A DNA stretch of 64,000 bases. Origin: Daucus carota subsp. sativus. Lineage: Eukaryota > Streptophyta > Magnoliopsida > Apiales > Apiaceae. How positions within the stretch are numbered: the stretch's first letter is position 1; each line of letters opens with the position of its first letter. Position numbers and translations under genes: made by a program. The notes under the pieces were generated by a model, which was not told the origin of the DNA, did no database searches, and saw only the letters and a list, made by a program, of their open reading frames with translations. The DNA is taken from contig NC_030383.2 in assembly GCF_001625215.2 (NCBI RefSeq), forward strand, positions 47,612,380 to 47,676,379. The letters run 5' to 3'. Shown here one piece after another: positions 35,869-47,765 of this stretch.

Positions 35869-38621
35869 AGGAATTGATGGTGCAATTGAAAGATATGTTG
35901 GAGAAAAGGATCATACGGCCTAGTGTATCACCGTGGGGAGCTCCTGTCTTATTCGTCAAGAAGAAGGATGGATCAATGCGACTTTGCATAGATTATCGCG
36001 AACTAAACAAAGTAACGATAAAGAATAAATACCCCTTGCCACGAATTGACGATTTATTTGATCAATTAAAAGGAGCATCATATTTTTCGAAGATTGATTT
36101 GAGATCCGGATATCACCAATTGAAAGTTAAGCCCGAGGATGTGCCAAAGACAGCATTTAGAACTCGGTACGGGCATTACGAGTTCTTGGTGTTACCTTTC
36201 GGATTAACAAACGCACCTGCTGTGTTTATGGACCTCATGAATCGTGTGTTTCAAGATTATTTGGATAAATTCGTGATTGTATTCATTGATGACATCTTAA
36301 TCTACTCAAAGACTCGGGAAGATCATGAAAAACACCTGAGATTAGTTTTAGAAAGGCTGCGTGAAAAGAAGCTTTATGCAAAATTTTCCAAATGTGAATT
36401 TTGGCTCAGAAAAGTACAATTCCTCGGACATATTGTCAGTGAATCAGGGATAGAAGTTGATCCTGCAAAAGTGGAAGCTGTTATGAAATGGGAAACTCCA
36501 AAATCAGCGACAGAAATTCGAAGTTTTCTTGGTCTAGCCGGATACTACCGAAGATTCATTCAGAATTTTTCGAAGATAGCTGAACCATTGACCAGATTAA
36601 CGAGGAAGGACGTCAAATTCATTTGGAGTGAAGAATGTGAATCTAGTTTTCAGACATTGAAAGAAAAATTAGTTAGTGCACCAATACTTGTTCTACCAGA
36701 TTCATCGGGAGGATTTAAAATATATAGTGACGCTTCTCATAATGGTCTAGGGTGTGTTTTAATGCAACATGGAAGAGTTGTGGCATATGCTTCAAGGCAG
36801 TTAAAGGACTACGAAAAAAAGTACCCAACTCATGATTTGGAGCTCGCTGCTGTGGTATTTGCACTTAAGATATGGCGGCATTACTTGTATGGCGAAAAAT
36901 GTGAAATTTACACGGACCATAAAAGTTTAAAATATCTATTTACACAACGAGAATTGAATATGCGTCAACGGAGGTGGCTGGAACTCCTTAAGGACTATGA
37001 TTGCACAATTAATTACCACCCCGGAAGAGCTAACTTAGTGGCTGATGCTTTAAGTCGAAAAGAAAAGATCAGACAAATTACTTCAAGCTTGAAGAAAGAA
37101 TTTGATAGGCTGGAAATAGAACTGGTCACATCACTTCAACTTAAAGAAAAAGAAAAGCAGGAAAGTGATAAAACTCTCATGGAGAAAATTCTGGAGTCGC
37201 AAATGAGAAGCAGCGGAAAAGAAAAGATTGAGAAATTAATTAAGGCAGAAAAGAATTCTGATTTTCATGTTAACAAAGACGGAATTATTCTTTATAGACA
37301 AAGAGTTTGGATTCCAAGTGATTCAGCCTTGAAAGAAGAAATACTAGATGAAGCTCACAATTCACGTTATTCTATCCATCCCGGAAGTACGAAGATGTAC
37401 CAAGATTTAAAAAGACAATTTTGGTGGGAAGGAATAAAGAAAGATGTGGCTGAATGGGTGGAAAAATGTCTAACATGCCAAAGAGTCAAGGCTGAACACC
37501 AGAGGCCCAGCGGACTTTTGCAACCGCTAGAAATACCAGAATGGAAATGGGATCAAATAACGATGGATTTTGTCACAGGCTTGCCAGCGACGCGTCAGGG
37601 ATTTAATGCTATTTGGGTAATTGTGGACCGGCTCACAAAATCAGCCCACTTTTTGCCAATTAAAGAAAAGTATGATGTCGCAAAGTTGGTGCAGATTTAT
37701 ATGGATGAAATTGTAACAAGACATGGAGTACCATCAACGATAGTTTCTGACCGAGATGCAAGATTTACATCAACATTTTGGAGAAAATTACAAGAGAGTC
37801 TCGGTACAAAAGTATGCCTCAGTACCGCCTATCATCCACAAAGCGATGGGCAAAGTGAAAGGACGATACAAACCCTCGAGGACATGCTTCGAGCATGTGC
37901 GCTGGACTTCAAAGGAAATTGGGCAGAACACCTACCGCTGGTGGAATTCGCGTACAATAATAGCTATCATTCAAGTATAGGGATGCCACCATACGAGGCC
38001 TTATATGGAAGAAAGTGCCGCACACCTTTATGTTGGAACGATGTAGGTGAAGCAAAATTATTGGGGCCTGAACTAGTAGAAAAGACGGTAGACTCTATTC
38101 AAATCATAAGAAGAAGATTAAAATCAGCTCAAGATCGACAAAAGCAGTATGCTGACAGAAAAAGGAAAGATAAAAGTTTTGAAACCGGAGACCATGTACT
38201 TCTCAAGATCTCGCCGTGGAGAGGGTTGCATCGATTTGGAAAGAAAGGGAAACTTGCCCCTAGATATTTGGGACCTTTTGAAGTATTGAGAAAGGTAGGA
38301 AAAGTTGCTTACGAGTTGGCCTTACCTCCTGATATGAGAGTTCATAATACATTTCACGTTTCGCTGCTCAAACCTTATAAGCATGACGACAAGCATGTAC
38401 TCGCATATGAGCCGTGCCAAATTCGGGAAGATTTATCGTATCAGGAAATCCCAATAAAGGTACTGGAAAAGAAGGAGTTTACTCTTCGAAATAGAACCAT
38501 ACCATGTTTGAAGGTCGCATGGAAAGATCGACCTATCGGAGAAGCCACATGGGAATCTGAAAGTGAAATCAAGAAGAAGTACCCGCAACTCCTTTTCAAT
38601 TTCGAGGACGAAATTAATTAA
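35850..38621 (+). CDS. Chromovirus reverse transcriptase-RNase H-integrase, unit 2
   Basis: 923 codons with the same translation as unit 1, including intact RT, RNase H and DD35E residues and the chromodomain-like end. Its start overlaps the Gag-protease frame by 19 nt in the same way. It is followed by a polypurine tract at 38620-38632 and LTR 3. Confidence 0.9.
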   Translation: MAPSEMKELMVQLKDMLEKRIIRPSVSPWGAPVLFVKKKDGSMRLCIDYRELNKVTIKNKYPLPRIDDLFDQLKGASYFSKIDLRSGYHQLKVKPEDVPKTAFRTRYGHYEFLVLPFGLTNAPAVFMDLMNRVFQDYLDKFVIVFIDDILIYSKTREDHEKHLRLVLERLREKKLYAKFSKCEFWLRKVQFLGHIVSESGIEVDPAKVEAVMKWETPKSATEIRSFLGLAGYYRRFIQNFSKIAEPLTRLTRKDVKFIWSEECESSFQTLKEKLVSAPILVLPDSSGGFKIYSDASHNGLGCVLMQHGRVVAYASRQLKDYEKKYPTHDLELAAVVFALKIWRHYLYGEKCEIYTDHKSLKYLFTQRELNMRQRRWLELLKDYDCTINYHPGRANLVADALSRKEKIRQITSSLKKEFDRLEIELVTSLQLKEKEKQESDKTLMEKILESQMRSSGKEKIEKLIKAEKNSDFHVNKDGIILYRQRVWIPSDSALKEEILDEAHNSRYSIHPGSTKMYQDLKRQFWWEGIKKDVAEWVEKCLTCQRVKAEHQRPSGLLQPLEIPEWKWDQITMDFVTGLPATRQGFNAIWVIVDRLTKSAHFLPIKEKYDVAKLVQIYMDEIVTRHGVPSTIVSDRDARFTSTFWRKLQESLGTKVCLSTAYHPQSDGQSERTIQTLEDMLRACALDFKGNWAEHLPLVEFAYNNSYHSSIGMPPYEALYGRKCRTPLCWNDVGEAKLLGPELVEKTVDSIQIIRRRLKSAQDRQKQYADRKRKDKSFETGDHVLLKISPWRGLHRFGKKGKLAPRYLGPFEVLRKVGKVAYELALPPDMRVHNTFHVSLLKPYKHDDKHVLAYEPCQIREDLSYQEIPIKVLEKKEFTLRNRTIPCLKVAWKDRPIGEATWESESEIKKKYPQLLFNFEDEIN

Positions 38622-38632
38622 GGAGGGGAGAA

Positions 38633-39973
38633 TGTAATGCATCAGGTTAGTTGGTTTTATAAATAATAGTAAGAGTTGGCACTACCTTGGTAAATAGAGT
38701 AATTAATTAAAATAGTGGTGTGAAAGTTTGTTAGATATTAAATTAGTTTAAAATTTAGCTATAAAGTTGTCATATTAATAATAATACAAATAAATGGGAT
38801 TTTTTTGGATATCTTTATAATAGTTTTTATTAAGTGCTAAGAATTGATTTATTAAAAGGAAAATAGAAAGAAAGAAAAAAAAAAAGAGAAAAGAGCAACA
38901 AGCATCAGGTGCCAGGTCAGTGAGGACATAGACAGGGGAGAGGAAAATTAGGGGTTTATTTCCAAAAGCAGAGAGAAGGATAGATACAGAGGGAAAACAA
39001 AGAACAAGTAGTAATCAAGAATTAGAAAGAAGTAAGCACAAAGAAGAGAAGGCAGGCAAGTCCTTCACTCTCTTCTTCCCTCTCTCTTTTAATGGTTTTT
39101 TTCGTAGTCTACTCTGTTCTCCCTTGTTTCTGTTGCTTTGATTGTTGGTTTCCAGTTGAGGTTTGTGAACTTCTTCTTATTTCTTTTTAATTTGGTAGCC
39201 TTATTGTGAATTATAGTGAGCTCTATTGAAATTAAAAGGGATTTTTGATGTGGTCGAGTAACAAGCATCACTTTGTCTCCACTTTCTTATCCTGATGAGT
39301 AAATTGCTAGCTATGTATTGGCTCTTGTGATAAACATAGAAGGTATATAATCTTTTCTACTTGATGGCTTTCGATTATGTTTTATGTGGCTAAATGATGG
39401 TAATCAGCCACAAATGATGGATTTAGTACATGCATGTTACATAGTTGATGGCCACTAGAGCTGATCACTCTAGTAAATGAAGGTTACATGATTGCGAGTA
39501 TATTTTTATCTTCATTCGTTGCTTTATTGGTGTGCTTGCCTACTCCTGTTTCCTACAAAATTGAAATATTTCCTGTGTTTATCTTATCGGACTTGCTGGG
39601 CATATCCATGCTCATTTTTGTGATGATTTATGGTTTTCAGAAAAACACCAGAACTAGAGCAAAAGTACAAGCGGGCTGGGTAGTCTAATATCTTCCTACT
39701 TTTGATCATACAATTTGGATGTGTGAAGTGAGCAGATGACTTTTGAATTTTGTACCAGGAGGTGTGATAGTTTGTACTAGTTTTAGGCTAGTATTGTATA
39801 AAGTTGGCTAGTTAAAATCTTGATTTCGGTAGTTGCTGCTATGTATAGGCTGTAGACCTGGGAACCTCTCGTGATTTGTAAAATCTTGTAATGATCTAAC
39901 TTGAAGGTTTTTAGCTGTTTATTTTTATTTTATTTTTTTTTGTGTTTGTTATGATTGGAATCAGGCTGTTACA
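38633..39973 (+). repeat. Chromovirus LTR 3 (3' outer)
   Basis: 1341 bp. It differs from LTRs 1 and 2 by at least one substitution (CTCTCGTGATT instead of CTCTCCTGATT near 39870) and by homopolymer lengths. It is followed directly by GTATT, the right-hand target-site duplication. Confidence 0.95.
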
Positions 39974-39978
39974 GTATT

Positions 39979-40339
39979 CGAGTGTTGCACAAGTTGGACT
40001 TAAAAGTAATCAGTGATTAATTGGTGTAAATATCTATTTTAAAACAATTACTTATCCTTATAAATTAAATATTTTTTGTTTAAATTATATTTCTAAAAAA
40101 AATTCAGTTCAATAATATTTAAATAGATAGCAAAACCAGTCAATAATTTTAGGGATCTTTTACACTATCTCTCCCAAAAGAGATAAATCCAACAAATCGG
40201 GAATTTAAGAGAGAAGTTATATTTTAACAAATCAAGAATAAAAGGAGATTCCAATTTAGAATTTGGAACGACAAGAAATAATACTTTAATCACTTAAATA
40301 TCAGCGTATGTGTTTTTAGCTTTCATCTTGTCCTGTTAT
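39979..40339. other. Intergenic, nothing recognised
   Basis: AT-rich spacer between the chromovirus array and a hAT-like element. Confidence 0.4.
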
Positions 40340-40717
40340 TAGATCTGATCGCAGTGCGATTTTTACCTAAAACCGCAAACCAAACTGCATATGCGGTTTT
40401 ATCAAAATTACAAATCGGAACCGCACCACAAGATTTTAAAACCGCATAAATCACACCACGAAAATGCGGTGCAGTGTGGTGCGGTTCACTGCAGTTTTCA
40501 CCTGCGATTAAAAAACTAATTATTTCTAAATTTAAATTTAAATTTCAAATCTGAATTATTACAAAAATTTAACATACAAGATGGTTAACAATATTTAAAT
40601 TCAACCGATCATTCTGAAAATACTTTAAAGTCTTAAACAACAGTTACAACACACTCCTCAGAATTTTAAACATGCCAGAATAGTTGAAGTGGAAAGTTTA
40701 ATTTAAGTACAAATAAT

Positions 40718-40944
40718 GGGCCTGTTTGGCCAAGAGAAGCAGAAGCTACTTCTGGCTTCTGCTTCTCTTGACCCGTTTGTGCAAAAAAGTAGAAGCATTT
40801 TTAAGAAGCTGAGAATACTAGCTTCTCTCTCACAGCTTCTGCTTCTTTTCCAAACACTTTATTAACTTATTTACTTCTCACTTCTACTCCACTTCTTTAC
40901 TATAAGCAAGATATCACTTTTTTTAAGCTAACCCAAACGGCCCC
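40718..40944. mobile_element. Tourist-like MITE nested in the hAT-like element
   Basis: Ends GGGCCTGTTTGG and (reverse complement of the right end) GGGGCCGTTTGG; flanking AAT at 40715-40717 and 40945-40947. The interior carries AGAAGCAGAAGC and GCTTCTGCTTCT words in inverted order. The 227-bp length and the 3-bp duplication fit PIF/Harbinger. Confidence 0.7.
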
Positions 40945-41062
40945 AATATAAAAAAATCAGCTTCATCTTTCATGCTCTGCAAAAATCAACTTCAACTCAC
41001 TGTTGCGTGTTTACTGCTGAACTATTGGTATCAAACCGGGTGAGACTTGAGAGTAATAAATA

Positions 41063-41066
<4 letters not shown>

Positions 41067-41107
<41 letters not shown>
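41067..41107. repeat. AT dinucleotide microsatellite
   Basis: About 20 uninterrupted AT units inside the hAT-like element. Likely length-variable. Confidence 0.95.
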
Positions 41108-41112
<5 letters not shown>

Positions 41113-41338
41113 CATATAATTTTTATTTATTAAATATATATTAAATATTGCGGTGCGGTTTGAACCGCAATCAAGAAAATTAAAACCGCAATCCGCACCG
41201 CACCGCACCGCACCGCGCGGTTTGTGAAAAATTCAAAACACAACCACACCACGAAAATTAAAAACCGCGTTTTGTGATGCGGTGCGGGCGGTTTGGTTTA
41301 TGTGGTTTGGGCGATTTTTTGATCAGCCCTACTGTTAT

Positions 41339-41858
41339 CGTAATTTGGAGTGCTAGTTTGGTTATTTTATAAGTAGTCTATTTTCTGAAGTTTTTCCACA
41401 ATTCAAGGTTATTGGTAAAACTTAAATTCCTATAAAGATCTCGGCAAGAAGGTTAAACTATAAGGGAGATAAAATGTAACCAACTTGAGGGCTGGTTAGT
41501 TCTTCCAAACCAGTGAAAATATTTGAAATAACATAATTATCAAACATTTCATAATGAGGAGGAAAACTCATGATTTTATATATGAATAGAATTGATAAAA
41601 CAAGAGTAAAATGCGCAGAATGAACAAGACGAGGAGGAAATTGACAGAATTGAAATACAAGTAATTGAAGAAAAATAAAAAGCTTAAGAGTTGTTTTCTT
41701 CCATGCCGCCTCCTTAAGTCGAGAACAGATAATATAGCTGAGCAGGTTTGATTGGGCTTAACTGGATTTATAGTCCGAATTATCTAGAGGCCCAATTATT
41801 AAATTAGTCTGATCTAACCCGAATTTCAATACGAGTCCGTTACATATAATCTATCCAT
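41339..41858. other. Intergenic, nothing recognised
   Basis: Spacer before the duplicated block. No gene or repeat signature was seen. Confidence 0.4.
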
Positions 41859-41929
41859 TGCAACATGGGGTTTCCTAACAGTTTCTGTGAGCCATTTTAT
41901 TCAGTCCGTTACGTCTCCGTTAAACCCCT

Positions 41930-42241
41930 GTTTTCTATTTATATGTTCCTCAAACTCCTTCGCCTCCCCCTTCTGCTTCTCTCGCTCTTCTGTCTATTTC
42001 TCTAGGTTACCGTATACACACGGACACAGTGACACCCCCTGGATAAACACACACTGTAACATCCAATTAGCGTAAAATCTATATCTCTTCCCCACTCCGA
42101 GCTCCCGATTCTTGGCGCCTCTTTAGGTAAGTTTTACACTTTAACACCGATTGGGTTTTAATTATTTCACTTATTTAATACTTTTCATCACGTACATCAA
42201 TTGTTGTTGTGTGTATGATTGTGTTTTTGATTGTTTGTGCA
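41930..42241 (+). promoter_or_regulatory. NAC promoter and 5'-UTR with intron, copy A
   Basis: CTATTTATATG (about 41934-41944) is a TATA-like site. A pyrimidine-rich leader follows, ending TCTTTAG with donor GTAAGT at about 42127. The intron ends GTTTGTGCAG at 42242. This organisation is normal for a plant gene, so the duplicated block includes a real promoter. The same region in copy B is about 47260-47582. Confidence 0.5.
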
Positions 42242-42271
42242 GTGTTTGGAGTGTGAAAGAATTGATTTGTG

Positions 42272-42425
42272 ATGATGGGTATTCTCCCTCCGGGGTTTCG
42301 GCTTCATCCGACTGATGTGGAGTTGGTTATGTATTATTGACAGAGGAAAGTGATGGGCAAGAAGTTTCAGTTTGAGGCTATGGCTGAGCTCAATGTGTAT
42401 AAGCATAAGCCTTTGGATCATGCAG
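42272..42425 (+). pseudogene. NAC-domain gene first exon, copy A, with premature stop
   Basis: Translates as MMGILPPGFRLHPTDVELVM followed by YY, then a TGA at 42338-42340. It resumes in frame as QRKVMGKKFQFEAMAELNVY and ends at a GT donor after CATGCAG. This is subdomain A and the start of B of a NAC transcription factor. No later NAC exon (C-D-E subdomains) was recognised in the block. Within NAC the KVMGKKFQFEAIAELN wording is characteristic, so identity of the family is firm even though the gene is broken. Confidence 0.8.
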
Positions 42426-44530
42426 GTTTGTTGTTGATTATGACTTTTTTAAATTGTTTCTGATATGGGTTGTTTGATTTTTGTGGATTGGATTTTTTTG
42501 GGACTGGATTAGGTTGAAAGAGGGGACTTTAGGGGTTGGTGTGATTGTTATTATTGTATGTTATGTGCTATTTAAAATCTGTAATGTAGTTGAATCGACT
42601 GTCTTAAAGGAATGAGTTTTCCAGTTCGAATCTACGGGGACAATGTGTTTAGTACATTTGTTTATCGAGGTTTAACTGTATATATTTATTGAATAAGATT
42701 GTTTATGTTTTGGGGGGGGGGCAGTGAGGATTGGAAGGGGAGGGTTAGAGTAGGGTGTGAAGGGATCGTTAATTCTTAATTGTCGTGGTTTTAAATTATA
42801 GATGTAGACTGTAGAAATGTTTTGAATCAGATCTCAAGGATATCACGCTTAATAACTTGCTCTGTGTTGTTTTTAGTAAAATCTCTTTGGAGAAGAGATC
42901 TTGAATGGTACTTTTTAGTCCCCTGAGAGAGAAAACATGGTAGTGGGACAATAACAGATCGTGCAACTGAAACTGGATACTAGAAAGCCACTGAATTAAG
43001 ACACTTATCTTCTACAAGGCCCTGCACCTAAAGGTGAAGGGACAGACTGGGTTAAGATTATCAATATCACAACCTCTTAAGTGTTCTATTCCATGCTCAT
43101 GCGTGGAAGACTCTGGCATCTGATCCGGACTTGGAGAAAAAAACGTGACACCTAATGAACAATTATAGATGTTTTTGCAGTGTTGGTCTTCTGTGACACG
43201 CAAGATGTGCACTGGCTTTTTGAGGCATCATCTTAGATATATCAACTATTTGTCTATTAACAGTTTGATAAATTGTCTTTATAGATTTTCCGATTCATGT
43301 CGGCTCTTATATAATACTCTAACATAGAGTTTGGTGAGCCAAAAAAATGGGTGTGAAAATACAGTCTCGCCCTTCACTTAGATGGACTAATTACTTCTTC
43401 GTCCCTCCCTTATAAACTGTGAGTCTCTATGTGCCTCTTCGCTTTTCCGTTTATTGCCCGGGGAATTCCTGTGGCCTCAGTTGGCCTTCTACACCTCCGT
43501 CTCCCTTTTCCTCTGTCTGTTCGTTGCGTACAGCCAAGGCTTGCAATCCATAACTGAAGTGGTTTCTTGACTGCAGTTGCTCTTTCCGCAGGCCCACCGG
43601 GGTGTGCATTGCTGTTGGGGATCATGGAGAGATGTTGTCCTAGGTGACCTATTGATGAGGTTTGTTTTCCCAGATATTTTTATTGTGGCATTCTTATATA
43701 TTTCATTTAGAGGGGGTTATTCGTGTAGATAGAATTATTTTTTCTTTCCGCTGCGAAATCTATGCTGGTCCAGTGGACCCAAGGTTTAGCCCGTTACCTG
43801 TCCTACGTAAAGTTTCATCAGCACATCAACTTGCCTTCTGCTAACGCTTGGAAATAGTATTTCCGCCTGTCCTCGATGTAGCTACCACTGAAAAGAAAAA
43901 TTGAGTTACTGGGTTGATAGTGTACACAATCACTGTGGTAAGTTGATTTGTGTTGCTACCTCAAGTGCCATTCTGGTCTGGCCTAAGAAGGAGTCATGAA
44001 TAATTGTGGCTGCTCATATATGTTTTCCAGTTTCTGTTACAGTACGGAAGCTGGGTTTTCCTAACTTAATATGGTATGTTTCAGCACTCGGGGGGCTGTT
44101 GAGAAACCATGCTGGAGAGTATGCTACTGGAGTACATGCTGCAGAGGCAACATAAAATGTGCTTGAACTAAGGTTGGTCCGATGCTTATAAAATCCTTGT
44201 ATTAAGACCTGTGAAGGCAAAGACTTAAATGGAAAATGTCTGTTCAACTTTACTAATTTAATTACTGCACTTAGTTGTTCATGGAACAATAGATGTTGAG
44301 AGGATTTCATCATTATCCAAACCACATCAGACATTAGTATGTGGTAATATATGCAGGCATGTAAGACTGTTTTGCGTCATGCTTCAAATTGGGCTGAAGG
44401 CAGGATATTTCAATAAACAAAGGCATATACAAAACTATTCACAACGCAAGATATTGCTGCACTTGCAATGGCTTATTGTCAGATTTTCTAACATTAATAA
44501 TTTAACAACGCTTCCACAATTGGATTGCAG
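42426..44530. other. Duplicated non-coding stretch, copy A
   Basis: About 2 kb without a supported gene. It includes a G-run near 42713 and possible exon-like pieces. One near 44074-44147 reads LGGLLRNHAGEYATGV after a TTTCAG acceptor, but it meets a stop and has no clear donor. Copy B has the same sequence with the solo LTR inserted at the site matching 43832. Confidence 0.4.
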
Positions 44531-46521
44531 AAAGAACACCTCCACTTATTCTTGGAATATTCAGTGTTGGTAGTTCGGTTGGCAATACAACCAGTGGTAG
44601 TTATAGTATTTATTAATAATATTGATATCAATATAAAATTAGTATTAATATTATGATTATTACCTTATCAAAGCCAGCCCCAGAAAGAGAAATATTCATA
44701 ACACTCCTCAAATTAAGTTGGCAGAGAACAATCCCAATTTGCCAATTTATTCCTGGAAAAATAAACATTGTTAATTAGGCTAGTAATATGGGTGGGCAGG
44801 CCAGTGACACAAAGTTTATAATATGATCTGCTTTGCACCTTTTAGTAGCAGTTGAAACTTCAATCTCCACCAGATATGGGGGTGATAAAAGGCAACAAAC
44901 CATCATGCCGCATAACTTCTTCTAAAACTAAGTACATCCTCATACTTAATTGAGTTCAAAGTTGAGAGTGTATTGATTTTCTTGGTATAAAAAATGGGGA
45001 CAAAACTCATCTTTTTGGAAGAGATTATGCTTTCAGAGTGCTGATCATGCATCATCCTTCCACTACTATGCAGCATCATCTCTAAAAATAGGGAGTTTCA
45101 TTGACTCGTCTTTTTGGAAGAGGTTGTGCTTTGACAGTACTGATCATGCATCATCCCTCCACTGCTATGCGGCATCATCTCTAAAAATAGGGAGTCTCAT
45201 ATAAAAGAGAAGCCACCCTGATTATGCTGCTTTATGCCTCTAAGTGGAAACGGTCAAACATAATTGATCACACTTTTATGTAAAGGTGTTTGCTCTGCTG
45301 CACCCTGGCTGGATCAAACGGCTATGCTTGGTTCAAGCGATTTGTCAGTCGCAATCCAGAGTAGGTGTATGATTGCTTAGCACATAAAAGAAAGTGCGGC
45401 CATCGCTCAGCACCTGTTATGCGAGTGACAAGACCCATTATTTTTGTGGTGCATGTCTGTCCATATTAGTAAGTATTCAGTCAGGCTGATTAACAATTTG
45501 TTTGCACATCGAGGGAGGGGTACTGTTTCAGGATTAAACATGTATAGATATGTATGGAGGCTAGATGTGAACGCGTGAAACACAATGTTGCTTGTGGGTT
45601 CATTGTTATCTTACTTTAGTAATATTCTTTCTATGTTTTTTACTCTGTCACTGATTCACAACTAATGAATTTACTTTTAGTCATTTATTTGAAATATTAA
45701 TGGGTAGTGATATATATTTTCAAAGTGAAAGTTATTTATATGTCATGGCTACCTTGCACTTAACTTTCTATCTTGATTTGTTTTATGCATCTCACGAAGG
45801 CTTATATATGTACAATGTTATCAAAGTTTCTTTTACAAGCCTTAATAGAACTTCTGATTGCAATTCTTCAGGGCTTTTTATGTGGAAAGTTCTCAAAAAG
45901 GAGAAAGAGGAAAGGAGAGCCAAAGCTGGCAGTAGTAACAAGCATACTAGCACTGGCAATGGTAAGCTGCTTTTTTCATAATAATATTCTTATAGCGCCA
46001 CGATTAGGGGGTCATGGATTTTCATATTTGGGACACTGTTATCACAAGCAAGAAGTAGTTTCCCCTCTGTGTATTACCGCACACCTGGCCTTATGATTTC
46101 CAAACCTATAGTCTCCATATATGATCCAAAAATATATATATTTTTTATTTAGCTTCTTTAACTACATTCTTGGAAAAATGTAATTTATTTTTTTTGTTTT
46201 AAATCCAAAAATAAAGCACAATTGAGAATTGGGATGGCACATTAGTGTGAGACTTATGTTTTTTGCATGGTTAGGAGACATAAACTTTATAATAGATGGA
46301 ATAAAGTTGGAATAATATAACAATGTATCTGCAAAAGTCAATAGTTGTTCTTATCAGCAAATACGAGCATGTTTCTGCAAGCGAGGGATGGACTACATAA
46401 TATTTGCATCTAAAATAAATTTACATTGTGGTTTGTACATGATTTTGTCATATTTCTGTAGGTAAAGTTGATGGTCCAGACCTGAAAAGTTTTATCCAAC
46501 AATTTCCTGTTACTTCAGAAG
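44531..46521 (+). pseudogene. Three exons of an unrecognised gene, copy A (lacks last exon)
   Basis: Exons 44531-44596, 45872-45961 and 46462-46521 have AG/GT borders and the same phase throughout, so they join without a break. The product reads PLILGIFSVGSSVGNTTSG, then LFMWKVLKKEKEERRAKAG, then KVDGPDLKSFIQQFPVTSEG. It looks like a hydrophobic stretch followed by a basic, charged region. The matching terminal exon lies only beyond copy B, so copy A is truncated. I do not recognise the family. Upstream exons were not found. Confidence 0.45.
45005..45202. repeat. 99-bp tandem duplication, copy A
   Basis: Two units of about 99 bp (45005-45103 and 45104-45202) share CTTTTTGGAAGAG, TGATCATGCATCATCC and CATCATCTCTAAAAATAGGG. 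They differ at several bases, so this is older than the A/B duplication. The copy B equivalent is 54794-54991. Confidence 0.85.
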
Positions 46522-46810
46522 GTAAATTTCCTACTTTCAGCATCACTAATGTATAGCTTCTGGGAATTGTCTACAATTTTGTGTGTTTAGATCAGCACAT
46601 TGCTACATCAGATTTTTTTATCTACTTCCAAAACAAAGTCCTGCATAAAGTTCTCAATTTGCTGTCAGCGAGAAACTAAGATATTGTATGATAAATGGGT
46701 TAATTGAATACATCAGTAATTTAATTTATTGCTTCAAATTCTACATATTTTAAATCAAAAAACCCAAGGTGCCATCTGGAATTGAAAGAAGAGATGGAGT
46801 TGGATGAAGC

Positions 46811-46979
46811 CAGTGGCGGTGCCACATTAGGGCACCTGGGGGCTCGTGCCCCTCCAACTTTCAAAAAAACAACTATATTTTTGTGGATCCCACATGTATT
46901 ATTAACAGGTGCCCCCAGCTGAACTATGTGATCAGGGTTATGGTGTCCCTTTATACATTTCATCCTGGCTCCGCCAATG
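46811..46979. mobile_element. Short hAT-type MITE, copy A
   Basis: 169 bp with ends CAGTGGCGG and CCGCCAATG (inverted, one mismatch). Flanked by an exact 8-bp GATGAAGC duplication (46803-46810 and 46980-46987). Non-coding. Confidence 0.8.
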
Positions 46980-47611
46980 GATGAAGCACACAAGTTAGAA
47001 AATAATTTTATTTATGGGCGTATTCATTTGATAAAATAATTGCCGGTGAATCATTATTATGAGGCCTATTTTTTTTATCAGTTACCTTTTTGTATGATTT
47101 TAGTTTGAGCTAAATAATGCTTTTGTAGAATGCACTTACAATATAGTATTTTGGGCAACCTTAAGCCGTGAAGAGATATATATAATACTGCAACATGGGG
47201 TTTCCTAACAGTTTCTGTGAGCCATTTTATTCAGTCCGTTACGTCTCCGTTAAACCCCTGTTTTCTATTTATATGTTCCTCAAACTCCTTCGCCTCCCCC
47301 TTCTGCTTCTCTCGCTCTTCTGTCTATTTCTCTAGGTTACCGTATACACACGGACACAGTGACACCCCCTGGATAAACACACACTGTAACATCCAATTAG
47401 CGTAAAATCTATATCTCTTCCCCACTCCGAGCTCCCGATTCTTGGCGCCTCTTTAGGTAAGTTTTACACTTTAACACCGATTGGGTTTTAATTATTTCAC
47501 TTATTTAATACTTTTCATCACGTACATCAATTGTTGTTGTGTGTGATTGTGTGTATGATTGTGTTTTTGATTGTTTGTGCAGTGTTTGGAGTGTGAAAGA
47601 ATTGATTTGTG

Positions 47612-47765
47612 ATGATGGGTATTCTCCCTCCGGGGTTTCGGCTTCATCCGACTGATGTGGAGTTGGTTATGTATTATTGACAGAGGAAAGTGATGGGCAA
47701 GAAGTTTCAGTTTGAGGCTATGGCTGAGCTCAATGTGTATAAGCATAAGCCTTTGGATCATGCAG
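47612..47765 (+). pseudogene. NAC-domain gene first exon, copy B, same premature stop
   Basis: Identical to copy A over the exon, including the in-frame TGA after the VMYY codons. The shared stop shows the gene was already broken before duplication. The intron upstream carries the 10-bp insertion that distinguishes B from A. Confidence 0.8.

Larger units (their letters stand above)
25890..39973 (+). mobile_element. Tandem Ty3/gypsy chromovirus array (LTR-int-LTR-int-LTR)
   Basis: Three LTRs alternate with two near-identical internal regions (27232-32260 and 33606-38632). A single 5-bp duplication GTATT flanks the whole array (25885-25889 and 39974-39978), and no host DNA lies between the units. 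This means one insertion event followed by unequal recombination, not two insertions. The chromodomain-like C-terminus, tRNA-iMet primer site, gag-pol order with integrase last and 1.34-kb LTRs point to the Tekay/Del chromovirus lineage. The array begins 445 bp after the SSRP1 stop in the same orientation. Confidence 0.93.
40340..41331. mobile_element. hAT-like palindromic element, about 1 kb
   Basis: The left end TAGATCTGATC and the reverse complement of the right end, TAGGGCTGATC, are inverted repeats. CTGTTAT (40333-40339) is repeated at 41332-41338 as a 7-8-bp duplication. Both arms are full of GCGGTGCGGT and AAAACCGC words that pair with each other. It is non-coding and contains a Tourist MITE and an AT microsatellite. 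Confidence 0.65.
41859..47176. repeat. Segmental direct duplication, copy A (5318 bp)
   Basis: Runs from TGCAACATGGGG to CCGTGAAGAGA and is repeated as copy B after a 12-bp filler (TATATATAATAC, 47177-47188). The differences I could see are indels in simple repeats: a 10-bp GTGT-type insertion, one A, and a G-run length change. It carries a NAC 5' fragment, a tandem repeat, a short hAT element and three candidate exons. Confidence 0.95.

Noticed and set aside
43410-43625. 71-codon minus frame rich in Arg (also at 48754)
   Set aside because: Repeated only because of the block duplication. No domain or splice support.
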